Assembly (NCBI GenBank): GCA_964403335.1
Contig: CAYOFI010000004.1
Coordinates: 1 to 64,000, forward strand
Source: CAZYAK01 sp964403335
Lineage (GTDB): Bacteria > Patescibacteriota > Gracilibacteria > Peribacterales > Peribacteraceae
Reading direction: 5' to 3'
DNA: 64,000 nucleotides
Shown here: positions 46,905 to 54,622 of the stretch, in pieces
Layout of the letters: each line of letters starts with the position of its first letter
How positions within the stretch are numbered: position 1 is the first letter of the stretch
The notes under the pieces: generated by a model
The model's input: only the letters and a program-made list of their open reading frames with translations
What the model was told of the DNA's origin: nothing
Database searches by the model: none
Program-made: the position numbers and the translations under genes

Positions 46905-47486
46905 TCAGTGTCTATGCTCTGATTTGCGCTCTATCCTGCGGTCCGGAATGAACCACATGCCGGCGACCAGCACGTAGAATGCGATGGAAATCCACGGGTT
47001 GGCCCAGGCCAGGAAGATCGCGAACAAATACAGGACGATCGACAGTTTGCCTTTGTAATCCCGGCCCACCGCTTCGCGCAAGTGCGCGTTCGGCCCGCCG
47101 TGGGCGATGATGGAAATTTGCAGGAAGGAATAGGCGACGGCCGTGAGCGCCAGGACCACGCCGTATGCCGCGGTCGAGAGGGGCGCGATGCCGTTTTCCG
47201 TCAGCCACGCCGTGGTGAACGGAACCAGCGACAGCCAGAAGAGCAGATGCATGTTGGCCCACAAAATGCGGCCGTCCACGTGGTCCGCCGCGTGCAGCAT
47301 ATGGTGATGATTGTTCCAGTAGATTCCCAAATAGATGAAGCTGAGCACGTAGGCCAGCAAGACGGGCAGGACGGGTTCCAGCGCGTGCAGATCCGTCCCG
47401 TGCGGGATGGGCAATTCCAACACCATGATGGTGATGAGGATGGCGATCACGCCGTCACTGAATGTTTCCAAGCGGGTTTTTTGCAT
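46905..47486 (-). CDS. TMEM175-family potassium channel-like protein (DUF1211)
   Basis: A 193-residue membrane protein of the TMEM175 family. TM1 has the family signature RLETFSDGVIAILITIMVLEL (FSDG). SFIYLGIYWNNHHHMLH and LFWLSLVPFTTAWL follow. Six membrane segments. Bacterial members form tetrameric potassium-selective channels. Confidence 0.9.
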   Translation of the reverse strand: MQKTRLETFSDGVIAILITIMVLELPIPHGTDLHALEPVLPVLLAYVLSFIYLGIYWNNHHHMLHAADHVDGRILWANMHLLFWLSLVPFTTAWLTENGIAPLSTAAYGVVLALTAVAYSFLQISIIAHGGPNAHLREAVGRDYKGKLSIVLYLFAIFLAWANPWISIAFYVLVAGMWFIPDRRIERKSEHRH

Positions 47487-47508
47487 GCGCCGAGCATAGC
47501 TGCTCCCG

Positions 47509-47841
47509 TTATGTTTTCCAGCAGCAGGGTTGCTTGCACTTGGTGCAGTACTGTTCGCCGTATTCGTGTGCGTCGCCCGTGACGCACGTGGCGTCGCAGC
47601 ATTCTGACCGGATGAGCGCGCGCAGATCGACGGAGAGGGACCGGCGCTGGCTGGGCAGCGCGTGCTGGGCGCAATACTGCTTCCCCTGCGTGGCTTTGCC
47701 GCATCCCGCCACCAGGCATGTTTCGTAGTGTTTTTGCATGGTGAAGACGGGGAGGTGTCCGCGGAAATAGGCGGCCGTCTGACCGTACTCCGGTTCGCGC
47801 GGAATCCCTATGAAAAGAATACTTTTCTTTTTTTCGCTCAT
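47509..47841 (-). CDS. small Cys-rich, probably zinc-binding protein
   Basis: A 110-residue protein with Cys/His motifs: YETCLVAGCGKATQGKQYCAQH and CCDATCVTGDAHEYGEQYCTKCKQPCC. The spacing suggests two small zinc-binding knuckles. I do not recognise the family. The start could be 47841 or the ATG at 47739 (MQKHYETC). It is divergent from the cold shock gene. Confidence 0.55.
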   Translation of the reverse strand: MSEKKKSILFIGIPREPEYGQTAAYFRGHLPVFTMQKHYETCLVAGCGKATQGKQYCAQHALPSQRRSLSVDLRALIRSECCDATCVTGDAHEYGEQYCTKCKQPCCWKT

Positions 47842-47928
47842 TCTTGGCGGAAATGCTCGCTATATGTCCTAAAAAAAGGTAGCATCACCTGTCTTTTAGA
47901 CACTTTTACCTATTTCTACCCAGTCAGT

Positions 47929-48135
47929 ATGGCAACAGGCACCATCAAGACGAAGACAGATAAGGGCTTCGGTTTTATTTCCGTCGAAGGATCGGACGAT
48001 GTGTTCTTCCATCACAGCGCCTGCAACGGTCAGTATGAGAACCTGCAGATCGGTCAGACCGTGCAGTTCGACATGGAAGCGGGCCAGAAGGGTCCCAAGG
48101 CCGCCAACGTGGTCGCAGTGGAGGGCGCAATGTAA
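47929..48135 (+). CDS. cold shock domain protein
   Basis: A 68-residue OB-fold RNA chaperone: MATGTIKTKTDKGFGFISVEG (RNP1), DDVFFHHSAC (RNP2), IGQTVQFDMEAGQKGPKAANVV. The 5' region has ACACTTTTACCTATTTC and no Shine-Dalgarno. A terminator follows directly. Confidence 0.95.
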   Translation: MATGTIKTKTDKGFGFISVEGSDDVFFHHSACNGQYENLQIGQTVQFDMEAGQKGPKAANVVAVEGAM

Positions 48136-48151
48136 TTTGCCTCTTAACAGC

Positions 48152-48191
48152 CAAAATCCCGTGTCTGCCTCCGGCAGCGCGGGATTTTGTT
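48152..48191 (+). terminator. terminator of the cold shock gene
   Basis: CAAAATCCCG, a GC-rich loop that can itself pair (CTGCC/GGCAG), CGGGATTTTG, then TTTAT. Its T tail runs into the next -10 box. Confidence 0.8.
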
Positions 48192-48197
48192 TATACT
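48192..48197 (+). promoter_or_regulatory. -10 box of the Janus/Ocnus-like gene, leaderless type
   Basis: TATACT ends 6 bases before the ATG at 48204 and starts 3 bases after the terminator stem. Confidence 0.65.
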
Positions 48198-48203
48198 TCA
48201 GGT

Positions 48204-48545
48204 ATGTCCCCCCTCTACGACGTCGCCCACCTCGCCTGCACGCCGCAGCAATTGCGGGAGGGATTCAAGTTCATCGTGACGGAGAATGAGACGGGGCACT
48301 ATCGCTTCTACGCCGATGCCAGTCAGCGCCTGCACATCCACATCCGCCAGGCGATGCAGAATGCGGGAAAGTTGGCGGATGATGAACGCGTGATCGGCGG
48401 GGGATGGATGCACAGCGACGAACACTCAATGCTCGTTTTGCATGCGGAATCAAATCGTTTCGGGCAGGAGCCCCCGGAGGTGCGCGAAGCATTCCGGCCG
48501 CTCGTGATCGTGAAGTTGCGGGAGATGGGAATAGAGGTGGAGTAA
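48204..48545 (+). CDS. Janus/Ocnus (PHPT1-like) family protein
   Basis: A 113-residue protein resembling human phosphohistidine phosphatase PHPT1. FKFIVTENETG precedes RLHIHIRQAM, whose first His is 21 residues before GGGWMHSDEHSMLVLHAESNRFG. In PHPT1 the catalytic His53 is also 21 residues before GGGRISHQ, and SMAYG corresponds to SNRFG. If right, it would dephosphorylate or bind phosphohistidine proteins. The match is by eye and overall identity is low. Confidence 0.6.
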   Translation: MSPLYDVAHLACTPQQLREGFKFIVTENETGHYRFYADASQRLHIHIRQAMQNAGKLADDERVIGGGWMHSDEHSMLVLHAESNRFGQEPPEVREAFRPLVIVKLREMGIEVE

Positions 48546-48583
48546 AAACTCGGTGATTCTCTGAACGATACCGACGTATGCGA

Positions 48584-48589
48584 TATGCT
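48584..48589 (+). promoter_or_regulatory. -10 box of the esterase lipoprotein gene
   Basis: TATGCT ends 8 bases before the ATG at 48598. Confidence 0.55.
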
Positions 48590-48597
48590 CGTTTGGT

Positions 48598-49635
48598 ATG
48601 CAGCGCTTCCTCTCCGTCGTCATTTTTTCATCTTTGCTTGCATCGTGCGCGTCTGTTCCCAATTCCGGTGAAGGCGGATCATCCCTCTCCGAAGCGGGAG
48701 AAGTACAATCAGCAAGCAGTGCATCGTCATCGAAGTCCGTCGAATCGGTCGCAGGTTCTTCCGCACATGCGGTGTCGATCTTGTCTTTGCTGCAGAAAAA
48801 TTTCCAAGGGAGCGATTTGCAATTGGGCGCCGTTCAGGCGAATAACTCCGCATATACGCGCTACACCATCACGTACAAAAGCGGCGATCTGCGCATCAGC
48901 GGCATCCTCAATCTGCCCAAAGGCGACGGGCCGTTTCCGCTCCTCATCCTCAATCACGGCTATATCGATCCCGCCATTTACACGAACGGTCGCGGCCTCA
49001 AGCGCGAACAGGATTATTTGGCGCGCCAGGGATATGCCGTATTGCATACCGATTACCGCAATCACGCCGCTTCGGATGATGATCCGGACACGGAACTGAA
49101 CTTCCGGATGGGCTACGTGGAAGATTCCATCAACGCGATCCTCGCCGTCCGGTCCAGCGACTTGAAACAGATCGATACGGAGCGCGTCGGAATGCTGGGA
49201 CACTCCATGGGCGGAGGCGTGACGTTATCGGCTTTGCTTGCGCGTCCGGACCTGATCGATGCGGCAGTCTTCTTCGCGCCCGTGAGCGGCGACGCGCGGC
49301 TCAATTATCGGAAATGGACCGAGGGCAATTCGTCACGCGCGGCCGCCATCAAAGCTGCGTACGGGTCACCCGAAGAGAATCCGGAATTCTGGGATGGGGT
49401 CTCGGCGCTCACGTATCTTGATCGTATCGAAGCCCCCGTGATGATCCATCACGGCATAGCCGATGACTCCGTGCCCGTGGAGTGGTCGGAAGATTTGGAT
49501 GCGCGATTGCGCGCTGCGGGAAAAGACACGACTCTGCACATCTACCTCAATGAGCCGCATGAATTCATCAAGGCCTGGGGGCAGGTGATGCAGCGGACGA
49601 CGCAGTTCTTTGACGGCAATCTGCAGAACGACTGA
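48598..49635 (+). CDS. alpha/beta-hydrolase lipoprotein (S9/acyl-peptidase-like esterase)
   Basis: A 345-residue lipoprotein: lipobox LLASC (Cys17), a Ser-rich linker (SASSASSSKSVESVAGSS), then an alpha/beta-hydrolase. It has PLLILNHGYIDPAIY with the oxyanion His-Gly, the nucleophile elbow in VGMLGHSMGGGVTLSALL, a probable Asp in IHHGIADDSVPVEW and the catalytic His in LNEPHEFIKAWG. The layout is that of S9-type prolyl oligopeptidase-like or dienelactone hydrolases. It would act on the outer face of the membrane. Confidence 0.87.
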   Translation: MQRFLSVVIFSSLLASCASVPNSGEGGSSLSEAGEVQSASSASSSKSVESVAGSSAHAVSILSLLQKNFQGSDLQLGAVQANNSAYTRYTITYKSGDLRISGILNLPKGDGPFPLLILNHGYIDPAIYTNGRGLKREQDYLARQGYAVLHTDYRNHAASDDDPDTELNFRMGYVEDSINAILAVRSSDLKQIDTERVGMLGHSMGGGVTLSALLARPDLIDAAVFFAPVSGDARLNYRKWTEGNSSRAAAIKAAYGSPEENPEFWDGVSALTYLDRIEAPVMIHHGIADDSVPVEWSEDLDARLRAAGKDTTLHIYLNEPHEFIKAWGQVMQRTTQFFDGNLQND

Positions 49636-49638
49636 TCG

Positions 49639-50235
49639 TCACGTCGCGCTCTGCATCAGCGGCACGCCGAACACGGCGGGGCGGCGGTCTTCGGTGCACA
49701 GGTTGTTATCGACCGGGCGTTCGCCCAGCCACAACTTTCCGCTTTCCACTTTCACGATGTCATATTCCTGTCCGCAGGTTTTGACGGAGGGAATGAATGA
49801 GCATCCCGTCTCGGAAATATCGCTCTCTTCATTCGTCACCAATCCGCAGGTATCCATCGCCATTTCGGCAAGCACGCCGGCATCGTCCGTCAGCGGCGTC
49901 AAAAACTTGTGCGAAAAACGGAAGACGGCGTTGCGGGCTCCCGGAAGCAGCGACGACGATGCTCCTTGCAATTCATACGTGCCTTGGAATTCCGTGGTGA
50001 ACACGGGCTTCGTCAGTTCTTTGTCCGTGTAGAGCGTGAAGAGCATGTCCCATACGCCATCATTGATGGCCAGCTCGCGCGTGCCGAACGTGCCATTCCC
50101 CAGATCTTCCGCGCCTTCGCTCACCCAAAATCCGGTCAGGCCGTCGGATGGCGTGTCGGTTTCCGGAATGGACGCGAAACATGCCGTCAGGGTCAGAAGG
50201 GCAGCGGCGCACGGGACGAGCAGTCGTTTGTTCAT
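49639..50235 (-). CDS. lipoprotein with an APCDD1-like domain
   Basis: A 198-residue lipoprotein: signal peptide with lipobox LLTLTAC (Cys19), then LTGFWVSEGAEDLGNGTFGTREL and MLFTLYTDKELTKPVFTTEFQGTYEL, which follow the pattern of APCDD1 domains (LTGxWxSxxxE, YxDxxxxxPxFxxxxxGxY). Further Cys residues (DTCGLV, TGCSF, KTCGQEY, NNLCTED) could form two disulfides. Function in bacteria is unknown. The 362 bases upstream (50236-50597) hold a hairpin and low-complexity DNA but no gene I can support. Confidence 0.6.
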   Translation of the reverse strand: MNKRLLVPCAAALLTLTACFASIPETDTPSDGLTGFWVSEGAEDLGNGTFGTRELAINDGVWDMLFTLYTDKELTKPVFTTEFQGTYELQGASSSLLPGARNAVFRFSHKFLTPLTDDAGVLAEMAMDTCGLVTNEESDISETGCSFIPSVKTCGQEYDIVKVESGKLWLGERPVDNNLCTEDRRPAVFGVPLMQSAT

Positions 50236-50309
50236 GAGGCACGGGGAAAAGCGGGGCGAGTATACAGAGGGAACAAGCGGCAAACATCCGTGTGTGTCTG
50301 AAAGAGCTT

Positions 50310-50346
50310 TCCCTCCCCCGAGCAGCAGTCTGCCCAGGGGGAGGGA
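50310..50346. repeat. hairpin, family H-like, in a gene-free 362-base stretch
   Basis: TCCCTCCCCC and GGGGGAGGGA form a perfect 10-bp stem around GAGCAGCAGTCTGCCCA. The following 200 bases are A-rich, repeat CAGCAGGAG words and hold only short frames I would not call genes. Confidence 0.7.
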
Positions 50347-50585
50347 CAAGCAGACGTCTTCTTACCAGCACCAGCTAAAGCACCAATCCCAGCAGGAGAA
50401 AACCCAGCTCCAGCAGGAGTTGTCACTCCAGTTGCTGTGCGAAGACCAAGAGGACTTCATAGAAATAAAAGGGAAAGAGAAAGTAAGGAAACTCCCGAAA
50501 TCATACGCAGAAGTGTTCACGTGTCCACGAACAGAACTTTTCTGGGTCAACATTTGCGTACGCTATATGCTGAGAAAAAGAAGAG

Positions 50586-50591
50586 TAGACT
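50586..50591 (+). promoter_or_regulatory. -10 box of the small coiled-coil membrane protein gene
   Basis: TAGACT ends 6 bases before the ATG at 50598. Confidence 0.6.
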
Positions 50592-50597
50592 TCCTGC

Positions 50598-50843
50598 ATG
50601 CGCGACACGGAACACATGGAAAGTGAATTGGCCGATATCCAGAAAAAACTGCAGACACATGCGCAAATGCTCGCGGAGCTCCACGCACAACAGAAAGCTT
50701 TTTCGATGCCGCGCAAAAGCGGCGGACTGCATTGGAAAGTGATGCTGGTCGTTGCCGTTGTTGTCCTGGCGGTTGGCAGTTACGGCGCGTATCAATATTA
50801 TCTCGTCCTTCAATCGATCATCGATCAGTATCCGCATTCGTAA
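50598..50843 (+). CDS. small coiled-coil membrane protein
   Basis: An 81-residue protein: an N-terminal coiled coil (MESELADIQKKLQTHAQMLAEL) and one transmembrane segment (VMLVVAVVVLAVGSYGAYQYY), with the C-terminus short and probably outside. Family unknown. It converges with rlmI. Confidence 0.6.
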   Translation: MRDTEHMESELADIQKKLQTHAQMLAELHAQQKAFSMPRKSGGLHWKVMLVVAVVVLAVGSYGAYQYYLVLQSIIDQYPHS

Positions 50844-50859
50844 ATCCACGCGTCGATGG

Positions 50860-50921
50860 TTACTCGACCCACCCCACTACGCTCTGCGGAGCTTCGCGGG
50901 GCAAGCTCCTTACTCGACCCA
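50860..50921. repeat. 12-base direct repeat flanking a hairpin at the rlmI 3' end
   Basis: TTACTCGACCCA occurs at 50860-50871 and 50910-50921. The second copy encodes the rlmI ending W-V-E-stop, and the first would do the same on the minus strand. Between them GGAGCTT/AAGCTCC forms a hairpin (50888-50909) that could terminate transcription. Confidence 0.75.
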
Positions 50922-52085
50922 GAGCAGCATACTTTTCAAATAGTCCGCTTCCGGATGATAGAGGTTCACGGGGTGATCGATCGCATGACGATGGCGCTGC
51001 AGGATGCGCACGTTTCTTTTTGCCTGGCGCGCGGCGTGGAAGACGACGGTTTGGAAGAGCTGCGTGTCCATCTGGTACGAACATGAGCACGTGAGCAGCA
51101 GTCCGCCGGGCGGCAGCGCCTGGAGCCCCAATCTGTTGAGATCGGTGTAGGCTTTTTTGGCTTGTTCGATGTCGCTGGACCGCTTGGCGAACGCCGGCGG
51201 GTCCAACACGATGAAGTCGTAGCTGCGCGGGAGGGGATTGCGCAGGAAGTGGAAGACATCTTGGACGTGAAAATCGAAACGATCGTCGGCGATGCCATTG
51301 AGGCGCATGTTTTCCCGCGCACGGTCTTTGGCCGCGGCATCGTAATCCACCGCGTCGGCATGCAGGGCTCCGCCCATCAATGCCGAGAGCGAGAAGCCTC
51401 CGACGTAACTGCAACAGTCCAGCACGCTGCGATCCTTCGCGAACGTCCGCACCAGCGAACGCATCTCGCGCTGATCCAGGAACAATCCGGTTTTCTGGCT
51501 GCCTTCCAGGCGGATCTGATACTTCAGTCCGCGCTCCGTGACGAGAAAATCATCGTTCTTCTCTCCGGCGATCCATCCTTCTTTGCCTTCTAGACCTTCC
51601 TTCTTCCGCGCGGGACCCGTTGATTTTTCGAAGACCGCTTTTGGCTTCACGACCGTCATCAGCAGATCCGTGACCCATTCGCGCAGCTTGTCCATGCCCA
51701 AAGTCGTGAGCTGGATCACGACCACATCGCCGTATTGGTCGACGATGAGTCCGGGCACTCCGTCGCCTTCGGCGTTGACCAGACGGAAGGCGGTGGTGTC
51801 CTCGTTCGCGAAAAAATTTGCGCGGAGTGCGATCGACCGCGTGATGGTCTTGGCTAGGAATTCCATCGGGTCGCCTTTCTCAAAGGAAATCGCGCGGGCG
51901 CAGATGTAGGCCTGCGAGTTGTAGGTCGCGTAGCACAAGAATTCCTTCGCGGCGGACTGCACCTCCACGATCCCGCCGTCTTCGGTTTGGGCAAAGTGCA
52001 TCACTGCGTTGCGGAAGATCGCGGGGTGGCGGTTCTTTAAGTGGATCTCATTGCCGGGCTTGAGGGTCAAAACGGGGTATGTCAT
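50910..52085 (-). CDS. rlmI: 23S rRNA (cytosine-5-)-methyltransferase, RlmI type
   Basis: A 391-residue SAM-dependent methyltransferase. An N-terminal PUA domain (LTLKPGNEIHLKNRHPAIFR) is followed by the EEHG-like middle (GDGVPGLIVDQYGDVVVIQL, RKKEGLEG, TGLFLDQREMR) and the Rossmann domain (VLDCCSYVGGFSLSALMGGA, FIVLDPPAFAKRSSD, GLLLTCSCSYQMDTQLF with the catalytic Cys). This layout is RlmI/YccW, which modifies C1962 in E. coli. The start at 52085 is supported by TATTCT 8 bases upstream. Confidence 0.88.
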   Translation of the reverse strand: MTYPVLTLKPGNEIHLKNRHPAIFRNAVMHFAQTEDGGIVEVQSAAKEFLCYATYNSQAYICARAISFEKGDPMEFLAKTITRSIALRANFFANEDTTAFRLVNAEGDGVPGLIVDQYGDVVVIQLTTLGMDKLREWVTDLLMTVVKPKAVFEKSTGPARKKEGLEGKEGWIAGEKNDDFLVTERGLKYQIRLEGSQKTGLFLDQREMRSLVRTFAKDRSVLDCCSYVGGFSLSALMGGALHADAVDYDAAAKDRARENMRLNGIADDRFDFHVQDVFHFLRNPLPRSYDFIVLDPPAFAKRSSDIEQAKKAYTDLNRLGLQALPPGGLLLTCSCSYQMDTQLFQTVVFHAARQAKRNVRILQRHRHAIDHPVNLYHPEADYLKSMLLWVE

Positions 52086-52093
52086 GGCGACAA

Positions 52094-52099
52094 AGAATA
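52094..52099 (-). promoter_or_regulatory. extended -10 box of rlmI
   Basis: On the minus strand TGCTATTCT ends 8 bases before the ATG at 52085. Confidence 0.6.
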
Positions 52100-52138
52100 G
52101 CAGATTGTGGCTTGCTGTGCAGCAAGAAAAGCTGTCGT

Positions 52139-52203
52139 GGTGAGCTTGTCGAACCATGACAGCGGGGTATGCCCGTCACCCTTCGACAAGCTCAGGGTGA
52201 CAT
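52139..52203. repeat. intergenic hairpin element, family I, copy 2
   Basis: TGAGCTTGTCGAA (52141-52153) and its exact complement TTCGACAAGCTCA (52182-52194) flank ACCATGACAGCGGGGTATGC. Outer words match the element at 5299. It supplies the last codons (S, P) and the TGA stop of the MerR gene. Confidence 0.85.
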
Positions 52204-52932
52204 GCCTTTCATCGCCTTCCCGATGTACTCCTGCATCTCTTTGCCCGGCCCGCCGAATTGCGTACTCATGTCGGGATTCTCTTCGTACATCTTCTTCATG
52301 CGCGCTTCGACTTCCGGATTCCCTTGGGTGAATGACTGCACAAGAGCCATCCATGTTTTGGCAAGTTTCCGGACGCGCGGATGTGTCGGCTTCGTCCCCG
52401 CATCCATCTCTTTCTGAACATCTGCTATCAGCGTCTGCCAGTCATTCTCTGCTGCGACGATTGCATCACGGCCGAGTTCTTTCCGTCGAGTCTTGAATGT
52501 TTCGAGCATTTCCGGCGTGTAATAGCACTCGACTCTGTGCATCAGTTCCATCACCTGTGTCAGCTCTTCCATCGTGATCTCGTGCTTGCGCGCTTTGCTC
52601 AATCGCAAGAGTCCGTCGAGGCGTTCCAGCAGATCTTCCTCCAGCGCCAGATGCTCACGCAGTTTTCCGATCTGCATCGCAATCACGCTCTCCAGTGAAA
52701 ACTGTGGATTGCCCATGCTCTCTTTGATTTGCTCCAGGGGAAATCCCATCTGCTTGAGCGAGAGGATGATCTGTAATTTGCGAAGATCCGACGTCGAATA
52801 CAGGCGATATCCTGCAGGGCTCCTGTGCGAAGGGATCAGTAGCTTGAGCTCTTCATAATGATGCAGAGTGCGGACGGTCAGGCCGGTCTTTTTGGCGAGT
52901 TCGCCGACTTTCCAGTTTGTCGTATCAGTCAT
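52192..52932 (-). CDS. MerR-family regulator with a TipAS-like C-terminal region
   Basis: A 246-residue regulator. The MerR winged helix is WKVGELAKKTGLTVRTLHHYEELKLLIPSHRSPAGYRLYS. The dimerisation helix follows, then a C-terminal helical domain (YYTPEMLETFKTRRKELGRD, ENDWQTLIADVQKEMDAGTKP, WMALVQSFTQGNPEVEARMKKMYEENP) of the TipAL kind. A 21-bp palindrome in its own promoter indicates autoregulation. The target genes are not obvious: rlmI downstream has its own promoter, and the helicase is divergent. The C-terminal SP and stop come from a hairpin element. Confidence 0.9.
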   Translation of the reverse strand: MTDTTNWKVGELAKKTGLTVRTLHHYEELKLLIPSHRSPAGYRLYSTSDLRKLQIILSLKQMGFPLEQIKESMGNPQFSLESVIAMQIGKLREHLALEEDLLERLDGLLRLSKARKHEITMEELTQVMELMHRVECYYTPEMLETFKTRRKELGRDAIVAAENDWQTLIADVQKEMDAGTKPTHPRVRKLAKTWMALVQSFTQGNPEVEARMKKMYEENPDMSTQFGGPGKEMQEYIGKAMKGMSP

Positions 52933-52938
52933 ATGTTG

Positions 52939-52969
52939 ATCTTAAACCCTAACGTTACGTTAGGGTAAA
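52939..52969 (-). promoter_or_regulatory. MerR-type promoter with 19-base spacer and palindromic operator
   Basis: On the minus strand TTTACC (-35), 19 bases, TAAGAT (-10), then 6 bases to the ATG at 52932. The spacer holds most of the perfect palindrome ACCCTAACGT-T-ACGTTAGGGT (52946-52966). A 19-base spacer with a central palindrome is the hallmark of promoters that MerR proteins activate by DNA distortion. Confidence 0.88.
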
Positions 52970-53030
52970 GGGATTTCTCGTGCAAACAGGTCGAATTGTG
53001 CTTTTTCAAGCACGGTCTGCCAAAAGATGC

Positions 53031-53036
53031 TATGCT
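53031..53036 (+). promoter_or_regulatory. extended -10 box of the DEAD-box helicase gene
   Basis: TGCTATGCT ends 8 bases before the ATG at 53045. Confidence 0.6.
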
Positions 53037-53044
53037 CGGCGAAC

Positions 53045-54511
53045 ATGACTACACCTACCCCGACCGGCGCACATCGTTTTGACGAACTTGGGATCGCGCC
53101 GAATATCCTGCAATTGCTGGAGAAGGCAAAATTCTTCACACCAACGCCTATTCAGCACCAAGCGATTCCCATCGCCGTGCAAGGCAAAGACGTGATCGGC
53201 ATCGCCCAGACGGGAACGGGCAAGACGCTCGCTTTCGGTATTCCGATGCTCCAGCGGCTTTCTCAGGGTCCGGGCCGTGGGCTCGTGATCCTGCCGACGC
53301 GCGAATTGGCGTATCAGGTGGAAGAGGCGCTCGCGCCGTTTGCGAAGGTATTGGGTATTGGAACGGCAGTATTCGTCGGTGGTGCGTCCATGAATTTGCA
53401 GCGCCAGATGCTGCGCCGCAACCCGCGCATTCTGATTGTCACACCGGGTCGTTTGAACGATCACCTGCAGCAGGGGACGGTCACTCTCAAAGAAGTCTCG
53501 ATTCTGGTGCTCGACGAAGCCGACCGCATGTTGGACATGGGATTCAAACCGCAGATCGATAAAATCCTGGCCCACGTCCCGCGCCCGCGCCAGACCATGC
53601 TCTTTTCCGCGACGATGCCCCAGGAAATCCTCAAACTTGCGAGCACGCAAATGAGCATGCCGCTGCGGATTGAAGTCGCTCCCCAGGGAACGGCTGCGGA
53701 GAAAGTGGAGCAGGAACTCTTCATAGTGCCGAAGACGGAGAAGATGCGTTTGTTGGAAAAGTTGCTGCAGGAATACAAGGGCACGGTGCTCGTGTTCTCC
53801 CGCACCAAGCACGGTGCCAAAAAGATGACGCGCGTGCTGCAGACGCTCGGCCACAGTGTGGCGGAGATCCACGCCAACCGGTCACTCGGCCAGCGCCGCG
53901 AGGCATTGGAAGGATTCAAGTCGGGCAAGTACCGCATTCTGATCGCCACGGATATCGCCGCGCGCGGCATCGACGTGACGGGCATCGAAGTCGTCATCAA
54001 CTACGATTTGCCGGATGATCCCGCCGATTACGTTCACCGCATCGGCCGCACGGCGCGCGCGGGCAGAGAAGGAAAGGCCGTGTCGTTCGCGTCTCCGGAC
54101 CAGGCCATGAACATCCGGGCCATCGAAAAACTCATCCGCGCACCGCTCCGCAAAAGCCAGTTGCCGACGCTTCCGGCAGGGCGTATCGAGCACTCACCCG
54201 GTTCCGAGCACCGTCCGGACACCCGGCATCGCCACGATTCCGGACAACAGCGCGGACATCGCGGCCGCAACGAGACGCGCCCGCGGAGGACGCATCACGC
54301 CGAACACGCGCGTCCTGCGCGCAACGATCATCCGCATCCCAAAAAAGAGTCTTTCGCGGACACTCCGATGCCGTCGGGACCCGTCTCCCAACAGTTCACG
54401 CCGTTCGGACCCGCATCGCAGCTGTATACGCAGCAGGGGAATCCGAATCCGTCGACGCTCCCGGAATTCAAAGGACCGAAGCCGCGCGGATACGGTCGCA
54501 AGGGGCGCTGA
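53045..54511 (+). CDS. DEAD-box RNA helicase (RhlE-like)
   Basis: A 488-residue ATP-dependent RNA helicase. Q motif FTPTPIQHQAIP, motif I AQTGTGKT, Ia PTRELAYQ, II VLDEADRMLDMGF, III FSATMP, IV VLVFSRTKHGAKKM, V ATDIAARGIDVTG and VI HRIGRTARAG. The tail of about 120 residues is rich in His, Arg and Gly (RHRHDSGQQRGHRGRNETR), as in RhlE proteins, and should bind RNA. Probable roles: ribosome assembly or RNA decay. Confidence 0.95.
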   Translation: MTTPTPTGAHRFDELGIAPNILQLLEKAKFFTPTPIQHQAIPIAVQGKDVIGIAQTGTGKTLAFGIPMLQRLSQGPGRGLVILPTRELAYQVEEALAPFAKVLGIGTAVFVGGASMNLQRQMLRRNPRILIVTPGRLNDHLQQGTVTLKEVSILVLDEADRMLDMGFKPQIDKILAHVPRPRQTMLFSATMPQEILKLASTQMSMPLRIEVAPQGTAAEKVEQELFIVPKTEKMRLLEKLLQEYKGTVLVFSRTKHGAKKMTRVLQTLGHSVAEIHANRSLGQRREALEGFKSGKYRILIATDIAARGIDVTGIEVVINYDLPDDPADYVHRIGRTARAGREGKAVSFASPDQAMNIRAIEKLIRAPLRKSQLPTLPAGRIEHSPGSEHRPDTRHRHDSGQQRGHRGRNETRPRRTHHAEHARPARNDHPHPKKESFADTPMPSGPVSQQFTPFGPASQLYTQQGNPNPSTLPEFKGPKPRGYGRKGR

Positions 54512-54622
54512 GGGCGTTGATGTACACCAAAACGCACGCCGCTTCTTTGAGAAAAGTGGTAACGTCTCGCGGCGTTCGTCGTCAGCATTGATGACAGAGT
54601 GTGTTTCCTTCCCCACTTTTCT

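Noticed and set aside
50362..50626. Frames through the low-complexity DNA upstream of the gene at 50598
   Set aside because: Translations on both strands are repetitive (Gln-rich on plus, Ser/Trp-rich on minus) with no start signal. They reflect CAGCAGGAG words rather than a gene.
51545..51610. GAAGG-rich stretch in rlmI as another inserted repeat
   Set aside because: RKKEGLEG is a normal conserved segment of RlmI proteins, so no insertion is needed to explain it.
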